Source of the DNA: Saposhnikovia divaricata
Taxonomy: Eukaryota > Streptophyta > Magnoliopsida > Apiales > Apiaceae
Direction of reading: 5' to 3'
NCBI GenBank assembly: GCA_036435485.1
Contig: CM071595.1
Location: forward strand, 7,368,001 to 7,432,000
DNA: 64,000 bases
In this document: piece by piece, positions 21,141 to 32,794 of the stretch
Layout: every line of letters begins with the position of its first letter
Position numbering within the stretch: position 1 is the stretch's first letter
The notes under the pieces: generated by a model
Databases searched by the model: none
Seen by the model: only the letters and a program-made list of their open reading frames with translations
What the model was told of the DNA's origin: nothing
Program-made: the position numbers and the translations under genes

Positions 21141-21452
21141 GGGTGAAATATATGTGGTGGGGTTATAGTATATACATAGTCATGTTTGTTTTTTATCTCA
21201 AATTTTCATGTTCCATTTTGAATAAATCAAGATCATCTAAGGCCTTTCTTTGTTGCTATCGAGTTATATAGTTAGCTATATATAGCAAGTGTGATATTTT
21301 TGATGATCAAATTTGCGAAAAGATTAGTATTCATCTCTAAAGATGTGAGATTGAGTTTACTTTAGGTTATACAAAGAGAATGAAAATAATGAAAAATAAT
21401 AATTATCATTATGATTCACCCATAATATATTGAACTTTAACATTTAAAAAGT

Positions 21453-22039
21453 GACTAAATTGCAAAACGCATCCTTTAGTTCGGACCAATGTTACTTTAT
21501 TACTAATACTATCAAAAATTGCACTTTGCATCCCTTACTATGTTTGGGCGTAGCACATTGCACCCCTTTCGTGAATTTTTACCAAAAACCCGGAGATAAT
21601 TTGGTAAATTCAGAATACTTAATTACATTTTGATCTCTAAAGTAAGAAATGTTGCATACATGAATCCTTGAATAAAAAGTTTCGAATTTTCATAAATATT
21701 TTTGAATTTTTCCTAAATTTTTTCGAATTATTCCGTGCATCGTTTGGAAAAATTCGAAAAAAATTCTAAAAAATTTAGGGACAATTCAAAAATATTTATG
21801 AAAATTCTAAAATTTTTGTTCAAGGATTCATGTATGCAACATTTCATACTTTAGGGATCAAAATATAATTAAGTATTCTGAATTTACCAAATTATCCCCG
21901 GATTTTTGGTAAAAATACATGAAAGGGGTGCAATGTACAACGCCCAAACATGTTAAGGGATGCAAAGTGCAATTGTTGAAAGTATTAGTACTAAAGTGAC
22001 TTTAGTCTGAACCAAAGGAATGCAGTTTACAATTTAGTC
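21453..22039. mobile_element. Foldback element, about 587 bp
   Basis: The left half and the reverse complement of the right half match along almost their full length. It starts GACTAAATTGCAAAACGCAT and ends with the complement of GACTAAATTGTAAACTGCAT. The centre lies near 21745. The flanks TTTAAAAAG and TTAAAAAAT may be a diverged target duplication. It has no coding content. The class is uncertain; a MULE-like or foldback MITE is most likely. A transcript would form a long hairpin. Confidence 0.75.
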
Positions 22040-22159
22040 TTAAAAAATATTAACACTTTCAAAGAATACTGATTGCAGTTGCCATACTCCTCCTTTTTCT
22101 TCTCTTTTTTTATTGATGTTGTTCGATTCATGTTGTTCTAATTAATTTTAAATAGATCC

Positions 22160-22350
22160 GATTTGTAAAACTATGTCGACATAAATTATTTTATTAAAAA
22201 AAATACATGTTTAGGCCTGTCCAAAAATTCCTGATTTGTAAAACTATGTTGAAAGAAATCATTTTATTAAAAAAACATACATGATTAGGCTGAGCCCAAT
22301 CATTCTCGATTTGTAAAACTATGTCGATAGAAATCATTTTATCAAAAAAT
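22160..22350. repeat. Three tandem copies of a 74-bp unit
   Basis: Units begin GATTTGTAAAACTATGT at 22160, 22233 and 22308, each followed by ATTTTATTAAAAA-like text. Spacing is 73 and 75 bp. Confidence 0.75.
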
Positions 22351-22423
22351 TACTTCAAAAAACCATCCAAAAAGATATTGTTATCATAAATTTGGCGCAG
22401 TTGATCAATTCTTCTCCACTACA

Positions 22424-22625
22424 CTAGTCACGGGCATCATTAACACGTACAAAACAATATGGTGGGAGCTCTCCTACGCATATACAAATATTATTTTGAC
22501 AAATCTGGAAATAAGTCAGGATATGGACAAACCCTGCCCTAGAAAGAATCATATAGCTTACTGCAATAACAATATTGCCAAAGGGGCACTTCCAACTACA
22601 AATAAAATACTTGCTTATGGGTGAA
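22424..22625. repeat. Upstream segment duplicated at 55919-56120
   Basis: Shared phrases in the same order include GTCACGGGCATCATT, GGACAAACCCTGCCCTAGAA and ACAAATAAAATA. Both segments lie about 1-1.5 kb upstream of a minus-strand DC2.15-like gene. This marks an old segmental duplication. Confidence 0.7.
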
Positions 22626-23494
22626 AAAGAAAAACAAAAGGGACGTTATATATAGACATGAAGTAGAAATATGTGCCATCAATCAAGTACTCCAACTTGT
22701 ATATCTGATCACCACAGGGATGGTCAGCAGTCGGATCATAATTTAAAAAAGAAAACCTTTTTTTTTCAAAGAACTAAATAATTATGTGTCAAAATTTTTT
22801 ACTTTTTATTTTGAGTTAAAAGTTTTAAATATTTTATAACTTTTTGGTGGTTTCGGATGTTGAAAACAGGGTAATTATATCATTCTTTTATAGGATAATT
22901 AGTATATTTTCTTGGAAGAGTGTGTATATAACATATATGTAGAAATTATGATAAAATATTTGTATGTATTCGTCTTATTCATTCGTGAAGGCATAAGATT
23001 TGATTCATTTACACTATTACGATTGTTTATATAGGCAATAGCTAATTGGTAATAAAAGAAACTAATATTATAAGTATACTATTCTCATTCGCTAATAGTG
23101 ATAATTACGTTAACTTCCCGTATTACATCAATAATATTATGTTAACATCCCCTCAAATTCAAGATACTCAAAACAATATAAATCGAGAGTTTGAAAGTAG
23201 TCGTCGTTGTTGTTTTCAATTAACAAAACGGTCGTCGGTCGTCGTCGTTGGTCGTTGATCGTCGAGTTTGTTGTCGTTTCCATCGAGAAACGATCATTGG
23301 ATCGTCATCATTGTTTCCCATTGAGAAACAATCATCGGGTTATCGTCATTTTTTTTGTAAATAGTCATCGTTTTCAATTGAAAAGTGATCATCTGATGTT
23401 GTTGTAAGTCATCTTTTCGTCATTGGATTGGTGCAATCTCTCTCACAGACCCATCATCAATGTTATTATGATTTTGATCAAGGCTCTGATACCT
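22626..23494. other. Intergenic with GTCGTC-rich stretch and retroelement remnant
   Basis: No gene is seen. From 23190 to 23420 there are many GTCGTC/ATCGTC phrases. GGCTCTGATACC at 23482-23493 is the complement of an initiator-Met primer site directly beside a TRIM-like LTR, so this stretch is probably the body of a decayed minus-strand TRIM or copia element. Confidence 0.45.
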
Positions 23495-23955
23495 TGTTAA
23501 GTTACCAGTTCTCCTAAAATCTCAAGATGTTAAGGAAGTGGGCTTACCAAGATCATATTACATATTCAACATTGTTAAGTTACCAGTACTCCTAAGATCT
23601 CAATGTGTTAGGAAAATGGGCTTACCAGGATCATATTACATATTCAATATCCCCCCTCACTCGAAGGTCCATTATTTGGGTCAAAGAGTAGATCACTAGG
23701 TTATTCTTTTTTTTTATCCTAGCATCCGGTCGGTCTAATTTGCAACACTAGGTGGGGATCTCGTCATTTTTTGGGCCCACCATAACCATAATTTCAATAT
23801 TTCAATAAATGAGAATATTGGGAGTAGGGGACTCGAGGACTTGAACCTGAGATCTCCCACATCCAGAGCTCTAATGCCATGTTAAGTTACCAGTTCTTCT
23901 AAAAATTCAAGGTGTTAGGAGTTGTGCCTACCATGATCATTTTACATATTCAACA
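23495..23955 (-). mobile_element. TRIM-like miniature LTR elements (three short LTRs)
   Basis: Three related 76-77 bp units start TGTTAAGTTACCAG and end ATATTCAACA or ATATTCAATA: 23495-23571, 23573-23649 and 23880-23955. Between the last two lies a 230-bp body with a C-run next to the left unit (a G-rich polypurine tract on the minus strand) and GCTCTAATGCCA next to the right unit (a decayed TGGTATCAGAGC primer site). This is the layout of a terminal-repeat retrotransposon in miniature on the minus strand. The first unit belongs to a second, partial copy. Confidence 0.7.
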
Positions 23956-24009
23956 AATTATCAACTACTGGCGTTTGTGTAAAGCTTTATTAAGTTTAAT
24001 AAGAAATTT

Positions 24010-25374
24010 TGTTAGGTCCGATAAGATTGTAGAAGGGGGGGTTGAATACAATCTTTACCTTTTGATCGAAATTTGTCCTTTAAATTAAATTTGATAAAGA
24101 CAAATTTATGTGCGAAATTATTTAACATAATTCTTCAAGTTGAATATAACTGTATATTAACTTGATGTGGTGTTACAAAATCAGTATAACAACTTATCAA
24201 GATGTTAATAACTAATTAGAAAATTCGACATGAACTTTTCTAATTTAGTTAATAATAATCAAGATAAGAACTAGGAAACTTAATTCGCTAGTAGTACAAG
24301 AATCACAAATAAACAAGCTCTAGCGGATAGAATATAACAAAGATGAAGAACTTGAATTTCTGGGAATTGTTTAAGCTTTGGTGTTCTTGGTGTTCTTCAG
24401 AGAGAATTCTGTTCTGGATGTTATGTTTTCTGCTGTGTTTTTCTCCGTTATGACATAATCTGCTGTGTTCTATTCTTTTATATTAGTAACAGGTCTTGCT
24501 GGCTTTCTGTAGGATATTTAACTGCTCCAGCATGACTTAAACTGCTACCAAGACTTGATTTTCCTTCATTAAGACTTACACAAACCTCCATTAAGACATA
24601 TATTTTGTCGGTATGACTTAACAGAAATTCGGTAAGACTTACAACAGCTGGCAGAGGTCGGTAAGACTTAATTCAGGTCGGTAAGACATAATCCTGAAAA
24701 GTTTCTGTCGGTATGACTTAAAATTAGGTCATACCGAATTTTCCTTCTCCAAGACTTAATCCAATCTTCTTTCTTTAAGTCATATTGATCCATTTAATTA
24801 ATTAATGATTATCTAATTCATATTTAATTGATACAATAATTAATTTAATAAATAAATTAATTCTTCCATAATTAATTCATTTAATTAAATCAACTAAATG
24901 ATTTATATCAATTATAAATGAATTTAATTAAATCAATAAATAATTAATTTAATTCTTACAAACCACTAAAGGTAGTAAAGAATTACCACTGATTTGTGTT
25001 GACGTTCGATGTACTGTCTGGTTCATGAACGACTAACTTCAACGATGCTTCTTCACTTTTTACTTTAGGTTGTGGTTTGTTTCTTCTCTCAATTCTCTTG
25101 TACTGTAACTGACCTTCAAACTATCACTCGAAAAATCTCTGTCACTGTTCAAATGAATCCATTCACTTCAATGCTGTACTGGGGCTTGATCAGATAACTG
25201 AATCGTTTTCCAGTGTATGACATCAAAACTATAGATTGACTTTTCTTCTTTCTTCTGACAGATAATACTTCTTGAGATTCTTGTGACAGTTCATATGTAT
25301 ATTTACTTATTACAATTTGGTTTAAGTTGATTAGGATCCTCTAACTACAAATAGGCTGAGTCATATGCCTTTCA
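24010..25374 (-). repeat. 3' LTR of the SIRE-type element
   Basis: 1365 bp, TG...CA ends. It contains many copies of the short phrase GACTTAA or GACTTAC, often preceded by CGGTAA or CGGTAT (about 24530-24780). Confidence 0.93.
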
Positions 25375-25389
25375 ATCTCCCCCTATTTG
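25375..25389 (-). other. Polypurine tract of the SIRE-type element
   Basis: On the minus strand CAAATAGGGGGAGAT directly precedes the 3' LTR, the expected place for plus-strand priming. Confidence 0.75.
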
Positions 25390-27789
25390 TTTGTTAGACA
25401 ATAACAAGCAAATTCCTAGAGGATACCTCAACTAATCCAACTTAACCAAATGAAAGATAAAACTTTAAATACTAAGTAAATATGAAAACAAGTTCTGGTT
25501 TATATTTAACATTTGCCAGATTCAAACATGAAAGATAAATACAAGATAGATGATCCTCTAGACTGATCATATGATACAAATTCCTATCAAGATTTATCTA
25601 AGCTCTAAAGATATAACATGTAGAGCAATTCTTTTTCTTTAGTTGTCTTCCCTTCTGAATTCTCCTTCTTCTGGTTCATCTGTGACTTGAAGTTTCATGT
25701 GTAGATCAGAATCAACAAGACGTTCTCTTCTTGATGATAATCCTTGAGGTAAGACTAAAGGAATTCCAAGCTTCTTTCTCAGTTCCCCTTGAAATTTCTT
25801 GTAATCTTTTATGTTCGTTTGTGCATAGGAACGGATGTGATCTGCAGCTATTACCTTTTCTTCAGTCAAGAATCCATGATTTCTGAGAGCATATTCAGCA
25901 TATACCAAGTGCTTTGCATGATGTTCGTATAACTCATCTGTCTGAAGATTGATTGAGTGAAGTACCTCTCCCTTAAGAAATTTTACTTGTGGAGGTTCCT
26001 TAATCACTTCTGGTCCAGCTCTTTCAGCAAATTCTTTGAACTTTTCATGTAACAACACACCTAGCTCAGAAGATGTTCTTACCTTAGGCCTAAGTACCCA
26101 AATCTCTGTCAGCGATCTGTCATAAAAGAACTGAATAGATACTCTGAAAGTTCCAACTTTATGACAATCCACAAATATTACCAGCTCATCAGATTTGGGT
26201 TCAAATGCAGTAGTTATCCTGATGACTTCCACCTGTAAGGCCTTTATATACATATCATGAATTGGATTTGCCAGTTTGAATTCCTCGAGAATTTGTCCAA
26301 GACGACGATCTTCATAATCAGAACTCTGAGGTGAATCAATTGCTCTTTGAGCACGTTCCCATTTGTCACCGCTCTTTAGTCTGATATATGTCTTTCTCTT
26401 CTCAACATTTATAGCATGTAGTCGTTGTAATGCTTGCTGTTCAGCTTTCTGAAGTTCTACATTTCGTGCAATTTGCTCTAATGACTTTTGAAGATTTTCT
26501 TCTCTCATCAGTAAATTAGCTTCCCTCTGAGCAAATAATTCTTCAGATTCTTTATCAGCTTGTTGAGCTTTAAATTCAGATGTCACTGGTCCTTCATCTT
26601 CCCAGTGACTAAGATCAGGTTCAGGAAGTTCTTCACCTTGATCAGGGAATTCAAGATCAGCAAAAACATCGAAGTTATCCGGTTCACCCGTGTAATAATA
26701 ACCTGTGTTCTTGTCTTGAATTTCTTCTTCAGTTTCTTCAACTACTTTCTTCCTCTTATCTTCACCTTGGTCAGATTTTCCAGATTTTCCCTCTCCGTCT
26801 CCTCCTTCTTTAGTTTTGTCTTGTGAACCATTTGATTTCTCCCCCTTAGTTGAGGAATCCTCTACAGATTTATCAGTTGCCCCAACTTCAGGATCTTGTT
26901 CATCATCATCACTACCCTTACTTGTAAAGAATTCAATTTCTTCATTTGTAGGTTTGCGACTTTGACTTACAAGATTAAACAGATGTCTTAACCCTTTAGC
27001 CTGGTGTGCATTTTGCTTTTCGATCTGGTCCAGACGAGAATAATTAGATTCCTGATTGTGCTGTACCTCTGACTGCAGAGTGTCAACTTTTATGGAGATC
27101 TCAGAAATTAACATGTCTTGAGCAACAGTAATATCTCCAGAGTCATCAAGTGCCTTTTCATGAGAGAGTTCGAGAGAATCTATTTTCTTGGTGAAAGATG
27201 TCTTTAAGTAGTTTATGTCCTTCTTGATTACAGCAAGCTGACTGTTGACAGAGGTGGATGAAGAAGATTGCTCACCCACTTGTGCTCTAAGGATTTCTGT
27301 TTCAGCCTTGCTGACTGCAAGTTCTTTCTCTAAAGCAGTTATCTTTTCTAATAGTGAGAGAGTGTATGTGTCAGTGTGTGCGCTCACCTGACGTTCACTT
27401 TGAGATCCACTCACCTGAAGTGCATGTGTTTCACTCAATTTTATGGTATTCCTCACATCACTCCTCTCAGATTCCTTAGCTGCTTCCAGATTTGTACCTG
27501 CATGTAAAATCACCCTAGCCTCCTCTGGGAAGGTCAGTGGTGGTGCAATGGGAGTTCGCAAATCCCTTTCCTTAATCAAATCTACTTGAACATTTGAAAT
27601 TGTTGACTGAATTGCTTCAGTAGTAGATTGATCAAGTTGCCTTCCACCTTCTCCAGTCGAAACTGCGAGTGGAAAATCCCTTGAGGGAGCAAGGGGTGTT
27701 TGTCCTGGGAGGGGAGATGATGGTTCTATTAAAGTTGGCTGATAACCAAGATTTCCCTCTAAAGCCTGTGAAGACTCTTCTACCGTAAC

Positions 27790-29394
27790 TGATAAGTGGA
27801 TTTTTATCCATTTGGATCGTTCTATTTTGGCTTGAATTGATCGCTGAATCCTCGAGTATTTGTGTGGTTTAATGTGTTTTGTGGAGTTTGTGCAGGAATT
27901 AGGTTTTTCGCAGGGAGTATGGTGTTTTGTGGTTTTTGGAACAGTTGTGGTTATGAGGAAAAAACGGCGTGCGAAGAAGAAGGCTTTAACAGAAATTCTG
28001 CAGAAACAGAATTTGTATAGCGCGACCGCGCCAGATATACACTGTGGAGTAGCGCGACTGCGCTGGGGAAAAAGTTGAATCAGTATAGCGCGACCGCGCT
28101 GTGTTTGCACTAGGGAGGAGCGCGACCGCGCTGGTGCTCTGCCTGGCTGACAGGATCCTATTCTGCATGGAATTTTGATACGGAGATTGCTATTTTCTTA
28201 TCCTAATTATCATGGAAACATTGTAGGACGGTGGGAATAGTCTAGAAACATTGTTTGACAAGGGAATTTTAATTCTTATCTTATTTAAAGAGGGAGACTT
28301 GTAATTTTTGATTCCTACTTAGAAACGGCAATTATTTGGAGCAAGGGCTATAAATACACATCCTTGGAGGCTTATTTGAGGACACCACCACAACACACCA
28401 ACACTAGAGATCAGATTACCTCACATTACATACACACTTTCTAGCACGAGATTGAGAAGCCAAGGCGAGGATCGTGACAACAAGAAGATCTAGACATAGT
28501 TTTCTTGTATTCTTACTAGGCGTATCTTTTGGATGCTTGAACATTACTCGACTTTGTTCCATAACTTTGTTAACATTGGTTTATTCATTATTATTCTCTT
28601 CATCTTTATCATGTTTTCATCAAACCCCATGATGACGAACGGTTCGATTATGAACTAATCGCCGTCATGGGGTCCTAGCGGATTTACTTATGGAATTTAG
28701 ATGTTGATTGCCTAACTTGATATATGTGTGGTGAATTTACGATATCCTTGCAGGGTTGTATTTAATTCATATAGATGCGTAGCTAACATCTATCTTGTTA
28801 ATCTTAAGTGAAGCGACAGTGGATCTTTAGATTTAGAACTTGTCATGCTAGCATAAGTCCATGAATGTTATTCATGTTTGTGGTGTGTTTCTAACCGTCT
28901 CATACTACCTTATGTAATCTTATGGATACTTGATCTTCAACCATTATGTTTTCAAATTCTATAGACATATAGGGTCTAAGCATAATTGGTGCCTGCATGA
29001 TTTCTATCTTTTGTGGATATTGTGTAGATTGGTGTGCGTGTACTGAAAAGTAGCGTATACTTATTTCGTGTTGTCCGATTAGTTATCGTAACCACCACAT
29101 GTGTTGATAAAAGGGCATGATCTCTAAAGGAAGTTTGTATTGAAGTTAGGATCCCATGTTTCCATCTCATAAGTAATTTGAAATCACTTAGTTAATTAAT
29201 TTAGTTGTTAATTAATTCTTATTAGATAAATTTTAGATAATCAAAACCAATTTGTCCATTGTCTTAGCATTGAACGATAATCATACATTGATGCTTAGGT
29301 ACAAGAACTAAATTATACAATCTCTGTGGGAACGAACTCTACTTCATTCTATATTACTTGTGAACACGTGCGCTTGCGTGATTTTGTGCTAACA
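27790..29394 (+). mobile_element. Solo LTR, probably Ty3/gypsy, 1605 bp
   Basis: Starts TGATAAGTGGATTTTTATCC and ends GTGCTAACA, flanked by exact 5-bp duplications GTAAC (27785-27789 and 29395-29399). There is no internal region or second LTR, so it arose by recombination between two LTRs. TATAAATA at 28349-28356 gives the plus orientation. Four copies of a GC-rich near-palindrome lie at 28019-28132. It cuts the third ORF of the SIRE element. Confidence 0.9.
28019..28132. repeat. Four copies of AGCGCGACCGCGCT
   Basis: Copies at 28019, 28051, 28087 and 28119 (one ends CC, one has CTG for CCG), spaced 32, 36 and 32 bp, upstream of the TATA box of the solo LTR. Each is an interrupted palindrome, AGCGCG-A-CCGCGCT. 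Confidence 0.85.
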
Positions 29395-30894
29395 GTAACT
29401 ATGGTAGGCACTGTCACATTTTCTACGTGCTCTCCTTGCAATGTGTCCTGAGACTCATTTAAAGGTATGTCTTCCCTCATTGTGAGTAATAGGGGTGGTG
29501 TGCTTGACTCACTACAAGGTGCCACGGCCCTATGGCGAATTTCAATAGAATCATCCTGTTGAGAAGATGATTCTAGTAACTGTGTAACGGCCATATCAAC
29601 TTCCATATCCTGTTGGGAGGATATAGACGGGCTTACAGTTGCCTCAGTTTGAGTTCTACTTTTCTTTTCTAGAGGCAGAGCTGTGGGTTCACTCATACTA
29701 TCACTACTGATTCGACTTCTTTTGACTTGCAATTTCTTTCTGGAGTTAAAAGATATGAGTTTTGTTGGTTGAGTGTTTGGCTCTACGACCTTGGTTAGAG
29801 GTTGTGGTGCTACAACCCCTTGGTCAGACCTACCAACCACTTGGGTTCCAGAAATAGATTGAGAAGTAGTAGTTTGAGGGACAGGAGGCAATACCTGGTC
29901 AGCTGATTCCGCAATAGTCTCTGATAAGATGGGTTGATCTGATTCAGGTTCAGGGACAGATGCAGTTTCTTGCACTGGATGTTCAACAGCAAGTGCAGCT
30001 GGCTGAGGAACAATTTACTGAGCAGGTTCAACTCGTTGATTGCCTTGATCTTCATTATCAACAAGTATGTTTTCCACTGGTGGTTCAGGGTTTTGTTCAG
30101 GTTGTTCAGGTTGTTCAGGTTCTGGTACAGGTTCAATGACAGGTAGTTGTATATAGTTTGACATGTATTGGGTGACAACTACAGGTATGTTTGTGAATTT
30201 AGGCTTGTTGCTGTACTCAGTGAACAATCTGGTAGTAGGTTTACCTGACGCCAGTGATTCTCCATTCAGGAATTGGGCTTGGTTTTCTAGTTCCACAAGA
30301 TGATTAAAAATCAATGACAAGAATCTTGGATAATAACATGATACTTTATGTCCATTATCAAAATTTTTCTTTGCATTAATGATTCTTCTAACCATCGGAA
30401 CACACAGTAGTCTACCAATATTAATTCTTCGGTTGTGTGCAACTGCATATCCAATATGCTGCAAGAAAGATGGTAATACCCCGAAGTTCCCTTTAGTAGA
30501 GTTGGCAAAGACTCCACCTAATGTGTCAAACAGATAATCCCATTCCTGAACGAAGTTCTTTTTATTCCAGACAGTTTGATCAGGACTGTCTTGATAGAAT
30601 ACACCATTCAAAAAGTTTATCAATTCTTGATCTGATGGTAATTCTTCGAAATTTTCAGTTGGAAAATTTAAGACCGTATTTATTGTATTTTCATTCACTG
30701 TGTACTGATTTTCTCTTACAGAGAAGACAAAAGATCTGTTATCATTAGAAATGACAGCAGTAGTACACATGATTTGCAAAGGTTCAATTTTCAGAGGAGC
30801 ATCCAATCTCAAAGCATTGCGAACTAGTGAATTTTCATTTAAAAATCGAATAACCGATTAAATTATGTTTTATAATTTCAAATCGATCAGCCAT

Positions 30895-31931
30895 TTTAAT
30901 CAAGATTTAATTTCTTTGATAATTTCAGATTTTACAAAATAATGATTTAAAAATTAATTTTTCGAATTAATAATAAATTAAAAATTCGAAATAATTAAAA
31001 GTTCTTCAAAAATTCTGAAAATTTCACACAATAATCTCCTTACACACACGAACACACGTATATTTTTAGTTTTGCAAGAATCAAAGCCAATTAATCAGAA
31101 AATCAAATCGAATTTTCGATTTTTTTCGAACAAAACTTCTTCAAAATCGAACCAAAACACGATTCCAAATACTCAAAACGTAGATAATCAGATAAGGAGT
31201 TGAGTTATGTGATTAATTCGTGATTAACAGCAAGATTTGAGACGAAAAATGGGCATGAACGATCGTGTATATGCGTGTATATATGTGTGTATCTGAGAGT
31301 GTTTTCTGTGACTTAACACGAGAAAGACTTAAAAAGAAATAAGACTTAACATCTTCTAATTGTTATATATATACTAGTTTAGACGAATAAGACTTAAAAA
31401 TTATTAAGACATAACTGTTATATATATATATATATATTAGATACAATTATGACTTAATTAAAAAAACAAGACTCTATTATGACTTATTAAACTATTAAGA
31501 CATAAATCAATATGACTTAACTAACACAAAGACTCGATTAAGACTTAAACTAATTAAGACTTAGAATTATATATAAACAATACTTAACTAATAATTTGAA
31601 TAAGACCAAAAGTTAAAAAAAAATTATTCTAATAAGACTCAATGTTAACAGACTTATTAATATGACTTATTCTTTACAGAACCTCGGTAAGACTTAACCT
31701 GTTTAAGTCATACCGAATTTTTTAAGTCATATTAAGAATTTTATCTAATTTTAAGTCATATTTATTTTAAACAAACATTAAAAACCACACTAAAATATAC
31801 AATTAATTAATAAAAACAATAAAAATATTATAGAAAATTAAACAAATAATAAAAATAATTATAAATACCATATGCTATCCTATTAACGAGAACAAAGCAA
31901 TATTAACAGGACAAACATTACAAAACATATG
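30895..31931. other. SIRE spacer between pol and the third ORF, left part
   Basis: Non-coding leader of the third ORF. From about 31314 to 31740 it contains many copies of GACTTAA or its complement TTAAGTC, the same phrase as in the LTR, and a TA repeat near 31415. The right part of this spacer is 39449-39670. Confidence 0.6.
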
Positions 31932-32445
31932 TGTTGTGGAATAAAAACTAGGTTGAAATTATTGCGGCTAGGGTTTGTATATTTAATGCTAGGGTTCGTG
32001 AGCTTCGTGCTTTAATGGCTGCTTCTGCGTTCGAGACTTAAACGGTCCTCACAGAATGCCTACGTATCTCTGTAATTAGAGAATCAATCCAATAAAACGT
32101 AGTTCTGAGAATGAGGGGTCAGGCCCTTTATATAGGCTGAGAAGCCTTAGAATTATGGTAGGATTCGGAGACTTGGTGGACAAGTCTTTGAGGAAAGTTC
32201 TAGATCTATTCCTTATAGGAATCAGTTTCCATATCGAATTGGATGCCTTGGTGGCTAAGTTTGATGGGGATATTATCCTTATCCGACTCTTATTGCTGAG
32301 CTGTTTATTTCCCCCAATATTAATTACGAAATTAATATTTAAATAGGGTTTTGGACCCTGTTGGTGGGCCCCACATTTGGACCATACCGGGCCTAATTAA
32401 TGCAACATTAAATGTGCCTTTAGGGCTTATTTTTAGCCCATATCA
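31932..32445 (-). repeat. 3' LTR of the nested Tat element, 514 bp
   Basis: TGTTGTGG...CCATATCA; nearly identical to 38937-39448. Confidence 0.93.
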
Positions 32446-32457
32446 TTTGCCCCCCAA
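32446..32457 (-). other. Polypurine tract of the nested Tat element
   Basis: On the minus strand GTTGGGGGGCAAA lies directly before the 3' LTR. Confidence 0.7.
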
Positions 32458-32794
32458 CTTCTAGGAAAACTGATCAGGTTTTCGTAGAAGTTATATTTGC
32501 CTTAATCGAGACTCGGGGTCATTTTTATCCCTTACCTGGGACTTCTTAATTTTCCTACCCTTATATAGGAATTTTGGTTTACACTAGTGTTTCACGAGTA
32601 TCGTCTTGATTGTAAAGTGTGGAGCGACCTACACATTTACGACGATTTGCCTTATTCGAGGCTTTAATTTGTGCTTGCTTTTAGCCATTTCGGCACTTTC
32701 ATAGAGCTTTTATGCATTATTAGCATAAATTATTGCTCAATTTGTCACGAAAATATTTCTATAATTTTCCTCGTATTTTTATGTACATTTCCTA

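Larger units (their letters stand above)
25639..30894 (-). pseudogene. Third ORF of the SIRE-type element (coiled-coil protein), broken by a solo LTR
   Basis: ATG at 30894 opens MADRFEIIKHN. A one-base shift near 30845-30865 leads into the long frame from about 30845 to 29395, which has one TAA at 30017-30015. A 1605-bp solo LTR plus a 5-bp duplication interrupts it; the frame resumes unchanged at 27789 and runs to 25639. Without these the ORF would be about 1,200 codons. The N-terminal 200 residues look globular (LPSFLQHIGYAVAHNRRINI), followed by Pro/Glu repeats (EQPEQPEQ), a Ser/Thr-rich linker, a coiled coil (SLLEKITALEKELAVSK), an acidic region, a second coiled coil, then a folded C-terminal part. 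SIRE-type third ORFs are often called env-like, but no signal peptide or membrane segment is visible here. Confidence 0.72.

Noticed and set aside
22795..23045. CRISPR or tandem spacer arrays
   Set aside because: No regularly spaced identical repeats with unique spacers; this is plant nuclear DNA.
23160..23420. The GTCGTC-rich region as a coding gene
   Set aside because: Frames are short and simple; neighbouring primer-site and LTR sequences point to a retroelement remnant.
27986..28110. The N-terminal extension of the frame that ends at 25639
   Set aside because: Everything beyond 27789 is the solo LTR read through by chance; the true upstream exon text resumes at 29395.
25639..30894. Calling the third ORF of the SIRE element an envelope gene
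   Set aside because: No signal peptide, fusion-like segment or transmembrane helix is visible; only position after pol supports the label.
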